NCBI GenBank assembly: GCA_041498155.1
Contig: JBGQHV010000210.1
Coordinates: forward strand, 1-5,203
Direction: 5' to 3'
Length of the DNA stretch: 5,203 bases
Source of the DNA: DASTHG01 sp041498155
Lineage (GTDB): Bacteria > Gemmatimonadota > Gemmatimonadetes > Gemmatimonadales > GWC2-71-9
Position numbers and translations under genes: made by a program. Below the pieces are notes generated by a model, which did no database searches, was not told the DNA's origin, and was given only the letters and a program-made list of their open reading frames with translations. Below, piece after piece: positions 1 through 3,902 of this stretch (positions are counted from its first letter, which is position 1; the number at the start of each line of letters is the position of its first letter).

Positions 1-449
1 CTCATCAAGCCTACTTGGAGAGCCTGGTGTCCGAGGCGATGGCGGACGATCGCGTCACGGACGCCGAACACCGAGACCTAGCCGAGGTGTGCGATCTCCT
101 GGGGCTCCACCGGGCCGTGCTCGCGCACCTGCTGGCCGCCGTGTCAGCGCCTCGGGCGCCGGCGCCCGACCCAGCGAGGCGGGGCCCGTCGCTGCGCGGG
201 CAGACAGTCTGTTTCACGGGCGAGATGGGCTCTCAGATCAAGGGGGAGCGGGTCACCCGTGAGCTAGCCGAGAAGCTCGCCGCAGGAGCCGGACTCGCCG
301 TCCAGGCGACAGTCACGAAGCGCCTCGACCTCCTCGTGGTCGCCGACCCCGACACGCAGTCCGGCAAGGCCAAGAAGGCGCGGCAGTACGGCGTTCGCAT
401 CATGGCTGAGGCAGCCTTTTGGAAGGCGCTCGGAATACCCGTCGAATGA
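1..449 (+). CDS. C-terminal part of a BRCT-domain protein, probably DnaQ-like exonuclease (5' partial)
   Basis: The frame is open to the left edge of the window (first whole codon at 3), so the true start lies outside and the in-frame TTG at 15 is not a credible start. The visible 148 residues begin with a helical stretch of about 40 residues (YLESLVSEAMADDRVTDAE) of the TerB-like type. A Pro/Ala-rich linker follows, then a BRCT domain from about residue 63 to the end, with the typical opening RGQTVCFTGEM and the later segment of hydrophobic strand, SGKAKKA and final FWKALGI helix. BRCT domains bind partner proteins or DNA ends. The order helical spacer then C-terminal BRCT is known from bacterial DNA polymerase III epsilon-like (DnaQ) exonucleases, which fits, but the exonuclease domain itself is not in view. 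A ligase-like or other BRCT protein is possible. The stop overlaps the next start as ATGA. Confidence 0.75.
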   Translation, partial: HQAYLESLVSEAMADDRVTDAEHRDLAEVCDLLGLHRAVLAHLLAAVSAPRAPAPDPARRGPSLRGQTVCFTGEMGSQIKGERVTRELAEKLAAGAGLAVQATVTKRLDLLVVADPDTQSGKAKKARQYGVRIMAEAAFWKALGIPVE

Positions 450-1081
450 GCCATCTGGCCGAGCCTTCAACCGCTCCCGTCGGTGCGGTGGGGCCGCCGC
501 GATTTACCAAGCGGACGGGCTTGGCTCTGGTGGTTGCTCTCGTCGCGCTGACGCTGACGCTGACGGCGCAGGCCGACGAGTTCGCCGGCGCGCTGCAGCA
601 CCTACAGGCACTGCGGTCCGTTGTGCAGGCAGGCCTGCCGTACGCCGAGCACCAACGTCGCGTGCTCGATGCCAAGCCCGTTGTGGATCGCTACCTCGCG
701 CGGGCTGACAATTCGTTCAAGCCTCAAGCCGTCCGTCAAGCGATGGAGCTGTACGTCGCGGCGATCGGTACATGGAGCACCTCATTCAGCGCCACGCTCG
801 ACGCTGGAATCATTGGCCCGGTGGCGCAGTACTGTCCCATCGCGGGGAGTTTCCTCACCGATACCGTTCAGTGGATCAAGTACGACCGTGAGACGCGCTG
901 GGGGATATCTGACCGAGAGGTCACCGATGCGATGAACGGCGCGGTCCGTGACATGGTTCCGATTCTCTGGGCATGCGCCGCCGACTTCGTCTCCGATGCC
1001 GAGGGCCAGCCCCGCGTTGCTCGACAGTGGCCAACCGCACAGCGGCCGCTGGCGAACAAGGGCTACCCCAAGAGGAAGTAG
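446..1081 (+). CDS. Exported protein of unknown family
   Basis: The ATG at 446 overlaps the upstream stop (ATGA), which suggests translational coupling; the in-frame TTG at 419 lies inside the upstream gene and is less likely. The 211-residue product has an unusually long N-terminal region, a hydrophobic segment at about residues 25-41, and a likely signal peptidase site at AQA before DEF. The mature part is predicted helical, with LQHLQALRSVVQAGLPYAEH near its start, a central YVAAIGTWSTSF segment, and two cysteines (in QYC and WACA) that could pair in the periplasm. The C-terminus is basic (YPKRK). I do not recognise the family. A GCTGAC hexamer repeated three times encodes the LTLTLT of the signal peptide. 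An uncleaved membrane anchor is an alternative to secretion. Confidence 0.7.
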   Translation: MSHLAEPSTAPVGAVGPPRFTKRTGLALVVALVALTLTLTAQADEFAGALQHLQALRSVVQAGLPYAEHQRRVLDAKPVVDRYLARADNSFKPQAVRQAMELYVAAIGTWSTSFSATLDAGIIGPVAQYCPIAGSFLTDTVQWIKYDRETRWGISDREVTDAMNGAVRDMVPILWACAADFVSDAEGQPRVARQWPTAQRPLANKGYPKRK

Positions 1082-1157
1082 CCCGCGCGCCAGACGATCA
1101 TTGCCGGTGCCGCGTTGGCGCTGGGGTAGGCGCGCGATTCAGGGATTTCCCCGACCT

Positions 1158-1247
1158 ACCCATAGGGGTGTCGGCGTTCTTGCCGCAAGCGAGATTTCGG
1201 CTTGCCCGTTCGAGCCCTCCGGCGTGACACTCTCCAACCCATAGGGG
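1158..1247 (+). repeat. Direct repeat ACCCATAGGGG, two copies 79 bp apart
   Basis: The same 11 bases occur at 1158-1168 and 1237-1247 in the gap before the four-cysteine gene, and both copies run on into G-rich, CGGCG-containing sequence. The core CCC-ATA-GGG is nearly palindromic. The second copy falls where a transcript start from the nearby candidate promoter would lie and only 13 bp before the ATG, so it could be an operator. It could also be a chance or duplicated element in GC-rich DNA. Confidence 0.4.
1202..1231 (+). promoter_or_regulatory. Weak candidate promoter upstream of the four-cysteine gene
   Basis: TTGCCC (1202-1207) and GACACT (1226-1231) are separated by 18 bp and match the sigma-70 consensus at four and three of six positions. 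The expected start point, about 1238, leaves a short leader before the ATG at 1261. GACACT resembles the TACACT box in front of the related gene at 3903. The G-run at 1244-1249 could serve as a ribosome binding site. In GC-rich DNA such matches are weak evidence. Confidence 0.25.
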
Positions 1248-1260
1248 GGCGGCGGGACAA

Positions 1261-1560
1261 ATGGCGAGACTGACGACTGTGGCCCTGATCGTCCTCATCT
1301 CGGCGCCCCCGACTGCCTGGGCCTCCCCGTCCGACGACATCCGCGGCTACTGCGCCTACCTGCATCAGAGCTATCAGATTCGCCTCGTGTGCGAGCAGCA
1401 GGAACACGCCGCGAAAGCTCGACTCTATCGCCAGCAGGACATGCCGTACGGCATTCCGCGGGAGATCTGGGATTACTGCGGACGGATTCACTCCAGCTGG
1501 TCGATCATGGAGGTCTGCACGCGTCAGGAGATGCGCGCGAAGGGGCTGCTCGGTCAGTGA
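1261..1560 (+). CDS. Small secreted four-cysteine protein (twin C-x12-C), unknown function
   Basis: The 99-residue product starts with a clear signal peptide (MARLTTVALIVLISA, cleavage likely after TAWA at residue 21). The mature protein of about 78 residues has four cysteines at 31, 44, 73 and 86, spaced C-x12-C, 28 residues, C-x12-C. The two halves resemble each other: each has aromatic-Cys, about 12 residues, Cys, then Q-E and basic residues (YCAYLHQSYQIRLVC against YCGRIHSSWSIMEVC), so the domain looks like an internal duplication. It aligns with the N-terminal domain of the protein at 3903-4535, sharing the cysteines, the SW..ME.C motif and the E.AA..R segment. Two disulfides holding helical hairpins outside the cytoplasm is the simplest inference. 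The stop overlaps the next start (GTGA), so the two are probably co-translated. No enzymatic motif is visible. Confidence 0.75.
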   Translation: MARLTTVALIVLISAPPTAWASPSDDIRGYCAYLHQSYQIRLVCEQQEHAAKARLYRQQDMPYGIPREIWDYCGRIHSSWSIMEVCTRQEMRAKGLLGQ

Positions 1561-1820
1561 CCCTACGGGCGGCCGTCGGCATCCTTGCCGTCCTTGGGGT
1601 CCTTACGTCACCGGCCATCGGACAGGAGATCAGTGACATCGAGGGCGCCCGCGCGTGTCTCGCTCTCAAGGACGCCCTGGATATATTCCTCGTCAGCGGC
1701 TATGTCCCTGGGCTGCGCGGGCGCTTGTTCAGTGTCGCCTCGCAGGGCGCGAGATCGAATGATGCGTACCTCCGAAACGCGATGTCCAGGCTCTCCTATC
1801 GAGCAACACCGACGAGCTGA
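1557..1820 (+). CDS. Secreted protein, N-terminal half of a probably frameshifted gene
   Basis: The GTG at 1557 overlaps the upstream stop and has AGGGG at 1541-1545, 11 bp upstream, as a plausible ribosome binding site. The 87-residue product opens with a signal peptide (MTLRAAVGILAVLGVL, cleavage near AIG before QEIS) followed by a helical mature segment (ARACLALKDALDIF). As written it ends at 1820 in an atypical tail (SYRATPTS). Moving to the -1 frame at about 1793 gives MSRLLSSNTDELIACM and runs on without a stop to 2074, into a module found intact at the end of the 3903-4535 protein. I therefore read 1557-1820 and 1829-2074 as one gene of about 171 codons with a single-base indel. No slippery heptamer is visible at the shift, so programmed frameshifting is unlikely. 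A sequencing error remains possible. Confidence 0.55.
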   Translation: MTLRAAVGILAVLGVLTSPAIGQEISDIEGARACLALKDALDIFLVSGYVPGLRGRLFSVASQGARSNDAYLRNAMSRLSYRATPTS

Positions 1821-1828
1821 TTGCATGC

Positions 1829-2074
1829 ATGCGGGTGACCGGCGATGTCTGCGCGAACCGGACAGCTCGGGGGCCGGCCACAACCGTGATCCAGGCGCCT
1901 ACCCCGCCTCCTGGTCCGAATCCGAATCCCTTGCTGCCCACGCCGCCATCGAGGCCGGTCCCCGAACAACAGGCAGATCAACAGCTCAAACGCGTGCTCG
2001 AGCGCAAGGGTGCCCCCAACGCCAAGTGCACCAAGAAACAGTACGGCGGAGGCTGGGTCACGGTCTGCGAGTGA
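1829..2074 (+). CDS. C-terminal half of the frameshifted secreted protein, with C-x12-C tail module
   Basis: The first ATG in this frame is at 1829, but the frame is open from 1763 and the coding look (SSNTDELIACM) begins before that ATG, so this is more likely a continuation of the gene starting at 1557 than an independent gene. It has no signal peptide. After a short Cys-containing segment (ACMRVTGDVC) comes a Pro/Asn-rich linker (TPPPGPNPNP), then a closing module of about 36 residues: QQLKRVLERKG, a cysteine, TKKQYGGGW and a final VCE. Its two cysteines are 12 residues apart. The same module ends the protein at 3903-4535 with about two thirds identity. The stop overlaps the next gene's GTG. 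Confidence 0.55.
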   Translation: MRVTGDVCANRTARGPATTVIQAPTPPPGPNPNPLLPTPPSRPVPEQQADQQLKRVLERKGAPNAKCTKKQYGGGWVTVCE

Positions 2075-2277
2075 CGATGCGCCGCCTGGCGTGGGGACTC
2101 GTTGTGGCCGGCGCCAGCCTACTCGCCCTCGCGCTCGGCTGGTACCTCACGACCGAGATACGGCCCTATGGCTCATTCGACTGGCACCGGCCCGACTTCC
2201 CCTGGCCCGCCGTGCACCTCGGCGCCTTCATGGCCGGCGTCGGGTTCATCGTGCTGGCGATCCGGCGGCCAGCGTAG
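2071..2277 (+). CDS. Small two-helix membrane protein, unknown function
   Basis: The product has 68 residues from the GTG at 2071, which overlaps the upstream stop as GTGA; the ATG at 2077 is an equally possible start giving 66 residues. There are two hydrophobic helices, LAWGLVVAGASLLALALGWY and, after a loop rich in aromatic residues and proline (FDWHRPDFPWP), LGAFMAGVGFIVLAI. Arginines at both ends (MRRL and IRRPA) put both termini in the cytoplasm and the loop outside. It resembles many small inner-membrane proteins and I cannot assign a family. Overlap with the secreted cysteine gene suggests they are made together. Confidence 0.6.
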   Translation: MTMRRLAWGLVVAGASLLALALGWYLTTEIRPYGSFDWHRPDFPWPAVHLGAFMAGVGFIVLAIRRPA

Positions 2278-2318
2278 GGGGTATCGGAGGTTGGCCACGG
2301 TGATCCCAAGCTGAACCC

Positions 2319-2852
2319 GTGCGCCGCTTCTTCGCCCACGTCGCCGGCGAGAGCTTCCGCAACGCGGACGGCTCCGAGCGCCAGGCGATCATCGCGCGGT
2401 GCCGCGTCGGCGAGCCACTGGTCCTCGAGCACGAGCCCGACAACCCGCACGACATCAACGCAATCAGGGTGCTCCGGACCACCGGCGAGCAGATCGGGTA
2501 CCTCACACGTGAGCTGGCCGGCGAGGTTGTCTCTCGCGGGCCAGGTGACTTCTACGCGTTCGTCGCGGGCATCGGCCGGGCTGACGGCGGTCTCTACGGG
2601 GTGGCGCTCCTGATCATCGTGGCTGACACGGACGACGACGCAGCAGTCGAGCGCTACGCAGATCGCGTGCTGGCGAAGGACCGAAGCGTCAACGACGCTG
2701 AGCCGCCGGCCGCCAGTCGCAGTCGCGTCGAGCGTGGCAGCCCCGGCCTCACCGAAGACGACGGCAACCGGTTCGTCACCATCGCTGTCGTCATCGTCCT
2801 GACGCTTGCGGGGCTGGTCGCCGCGGTGCTGCTGACGGGCCGGCACCCGTGA
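2319..2852 (+). CDS. HIRAN-domain protein with C-terminal membrane anchor
   Basis: Residues 4 to about 100 match the HIRAN domain: VAGESFRN at the start, DGSERQAIIARC, the signature EPDNPHDINAI at residues 39-49, and EQIGYLTREL. HIRAN domains bind DNA, including 3' single-stranded ends in the eukaryotic HLTF protein; bacterial forms occur alone or fused to helicases and nucleases. Here an acidic/Ser-rich linker follows, then a hydrophobic helix of about 20 residues (ITLAGLVAAVLL-like, about residues 153-172) and only a few residues after it, so the domain would be tail-anchored with HIRAN in the cytoplasm. An in-frame stop at 2301 makes GTG at 2319 the first possible start; it lacks a clear ribosome binding site. 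The gene follows the preceding cluster by 41 bp and may share its transcript. Confidence 0.8.
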   Translation: MRRFFAHVAGESFRNADGSERQAIIARCRVGEPLVLEHEPDNPHDINAIRVLRTTGEQIGYLTRELAGEVVSRGPGDFYAFVAGIGRADGGLYGVALLIIVADTDDDAAVERYADRVLAKDRSVNDAEPPAASRSRVERGSPGLTEDDGNRFVTIAVVIVLTLAGLVAAVLLTGRHP

Positions 2853-2853
2853 G

Positions 2854-2961
2854 ATGACCGGCGGCGCCCCGACTGTGCCCGAAACTGTGCCCGCGAGCAC
2901 CCCGAACCCACCCCACAACAGCCAACACCAGCCAACGAGCGAGCGAAAAACCATCCGGTAA
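2854..2961 (+). other. Short reading frame, possible remnant of an integrase C-terminus
   Basis: A 35-codon frame from ATG 2854 to a TAA at 2959-2961 reads as a polar, proline-rich tail (TVPETVPASTPNP, then QPTSERKTIR). I see no domain. Its placement, ending 40 bp before a disrupted tRNA, and its style suggest the disordered end of a tyrosine recombinase whose catalytic part has been lost. That is inference from context. It could equally be a chance frame in non-coding DNA. Confidence 0.2.
2872..2893 (+). repeat. Direct repeat ACTGTGCCCG, two copies with a 12-bp period
   Basis: ACTGTGCCCG occurs at 2872-2881 and again at 2884-2893. Short direct repeats in helical register near a tRNA-borne attachment site are typical of arm-type integrase binding sites, but here they may simply reflect the repeated TVPETVP coding of the overlapping frame. 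Confidence 0.45.
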
Positions 2962-2962
2962 C

Positions 2963-3050
2963 TCTGCAACTTAGCGGGGCGCGGCGATTCGCGGCGCGGA
3001 TTGTAAGGGCTGCGCTCTCCCAACTGAGCTATCCGCCCGGATGTTGCAGA
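2963..3050. repeat. 8-bp inverted repeat flanking the tRNA half
   Basis: TCTGCAAC at 2963-2970 and its exact complement GTTGCAGA at 3043-3050 bracket the tRNA fragment and the GC-rich segment beside it. It could mark an excision or recombination boundary, or be chance over an interval this size. Confidence 0.25.
3001..3038 (-). pseudogene. 5' half of a tRNA-Val(UAC) gene, cut at the anticodon loop
   Basis: Read on the minus strand from 3038, the sequence follows a canonical tRNA for 38 positions: acceptor strand GGGCGGA, then T8 A9, D-stem GCTC, loop AGTTGGGA, D-stem GAGC, G26, anticodon stem CAGCC and loop CTTACAA with anticodon TAC (valine). From position 39 on, where GGCTG, a variable loop and a T-arm are required, the sequence becomes TCCGC followed by GC-rich DNA with no T-loop and no CCA end. 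The first bases after the break partly resemble the missing 3' acceptor strand (TCCGCCC), which may be chance. Break points in the anticodon loop are typical of integrase attachment sites and of group I introns. As it stands the gene cannot give a tRNA unless the 3' half lies elsewhere. Confidence 0.65.
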
Positions 3051-3291
3051 TCAGCGAATTGCGTGAGACGCGACCATCGTAGCATGGCGAACGCGCCCGC
3101 AAACGTGGTCAACCCGTTCTCCTGACGCCAGCCGCGGCGGGCGTAGCGTCCCGCCCATGTCCTGGTGAACCTTGCTGAGACTGTTCTCTGGTGCACGGTC
3201 ATGGCGCGCGCGGTCGGTTGCGCCAAAGGCGGGTACAGCAGCCTGCGCACTACCGTCACGACCGGGAAGGCAGCGACGATTTCTGTCACTC
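3039..3291. other. Intergenic stretch with no convincing gene
   Basis: Apart from the tRNA promoter on the minus strand, I see no gene in this stretch. Open frames exist on both strands (for example 3029-3289 minus and 3172-3291 plus), but they lack domains, signal peptides or ribosome binding sites and read like GC-rich shadow sequence. A perfect 6-bp stem GGCGGG/CCCGCC with an 8-base loop lies at 3136-3155, with no T-run on either side to make it a clear terminator. Confidence 0.5.
3076..3102 (-). promoter_or_regulatory. Candidate promoter for the truncated tRNA
   Basis: On the minus strand TTGCGG (3102-3097) and TACGAT (3081-3076) are 15 bp apart, and a TG lies one base before the -10, as in extended -10 promoters. 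Transcription would start near 3069, about 30 bp before tRNA position 1, a normal leader for a tRNA gene. Its survival suggests that this is the original 5' side of the tRNA locus and not a copy carried by an element. Confidence 0.4.
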
Positions 3292-3624
3292 ATGCCCCAG
3301 GGCCTCGCTCCCGTCGGTGACCGTCGTAAACGGGTGGTGCCCTTGTCGCGTCAGTTCACAGACATGATGCTCATCGACATCGTCCGCGAGAAGGTCGAGC
3401 GTGGCCTGCTGCCGCATGAGACCCCGAGCGGCGCCGTGCGCACCGGGGGCAATGGTCAGCCCTGCAGCGCCTGCGAGCTGACGATCGTTCCAGCCGACAC
3501 GCAGTTGGCGTTCGAGCTGCCCAACCGTGGCGTCTTCCGGTTTCACTTCGGCTGCTGGGTGCTATGGTTGGCGACTCTCGTCCAGCTCGGCGCATCGCCC
3601 CCAAGGGCGAACCACCACTCGTGA
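3292..3624 (+). CDS. Small putative zinc-binding protein (CxxC...HxxC), unknown function
   Basis: From the ATG at 3292 the product has 110 residues, but conserved-looking sequence begins only at MLIDIVREKVERGLLP, so ATG 3364 or 3367, or GTG 3334 or 3337, may be the real start; none has a good ribosome binding site. The frame stays open upstream to about 3172, but that part looks non-coding. The core has a cysteine pair at residues 58 and 61 (PCSAC) and a HFGC motif at 85-88 within FRFHFGCW, giving CxxC-x23-HxxC, a pattern suited to one structural zinc ion. A short helix before it and beta strands between the pairs (LAFELPNRG) fit a small zinc-ribbon-like fold. There is no signal peptide, so it is probably cytoplasmic. 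I recall similar small orphan proteins in high-GC metagenomic bacteria but cannot name a family. Confidence 0.6.
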   Translation: MPQGLAPVGDRRKRVVPLSRQFTDMMLIDIVREKVERGLLPHETPSGAVRTGGNGQPCSACELTIVPADTQLAFELPNRGVFRFHFGCWVLWLATLVQLGASPPRANHHS

Positions 3625-3890
3625 CAAGCAGGGCGGCACGAAGCGCATTCGCACCCGCCATGATCGCCGCGTATTGGGGCCAGCCGCGTCTCTGGGCGCC
3701 CTTGCTCGTCCCTGGCTGGCTTGTCGCCTTGACGCTGATGGGCTGGACGGCAGCGCTGTCCTGGCGGCGGCCAGGAGCGCGGCGGCGACTGAACGTGCCC
3801 TGCAACGTGCCCGTAGGGTGGTCCCCTTCAGCTCCCGCCGGTGGGAGATTCGGGTTGGAGCAGGGCGCGGGAACCGCGGGACACCTACGC

Positions 3891-3896
3891 TACACT
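3891..3896 (+). promoter_or_regulatory. -10 box of a probable leaderless promoter
   Basis: TACACT fits the TAnnnT form of the -10 element and ends exactly 6 bp before the ATG at 3903, so transcription would begin at or next to the start codon. No ribosome binding site precedes the ATG and no good -35 is seen at the usual distance. Leaderless transcripts of this form are well known in Deinococcus and actinobacteria. This also supports 3903 over the upstream in-frame ATGs at 3564 and 3660. Confidence 0.4.
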
Positions 3897-3902
3897 CGGT
3901 CC

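Noticed and set aside
1185..1205. Stem-loop GCAAGC/GCTTGC as a terminator of the 446-1081 gene
   Set aside because: Six-base stem with a 9-base loop and no T-run afterwards; too weak to call.
1785..1805. Programmed -1 ribosomal frameshift joining 1557-1820 to the 2074 frame
   Set aside because: No X XXY YYZ slippery heptamer and no obvious downstream pseudoknot; a single-base indel is simpler.
1585..2070. N-terminal extension of the small membrane protein back to 1585
   Set aside because: The extension is Arg/Ser-rich, overlaps the frameshifted secreted gene and lacks any domain; GTG at 2071 or ATG at 2077 fits the overlap pattern and topology.
2166..3023. Long minus-strand reading frame of 285 codons opposite the HIRAN gene
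   Set aside because: It starts inside the tRNA half, crosses the intergenic scar and is the complement of a clear HIRAN domain; it shows no domain, so it is a GC-rich shadow.
2963..3038. A complete tRNA-Val on the minus strand
   Set aside because: At the expected positions there is no 3' anticodon strand, no T-loop and no acceptor 3' strand with CCA; only the first 38 positions fit.
3136..3155. GGCGGG/CCCGCC hairpin as an intrinsic terminator
   Set aside because: No T-rich tract follows on either strand and GC-rich stems of this size are expected by chance here.
3564..3902. Upstream starts for the fused cysteine protein (ATG 3564 or 3660)
   Set aside because: They would bury a good signal peptide after another hydrophobic stretch and overlap the zinc-protein gene; the -10 box before 3903 favours the later start.
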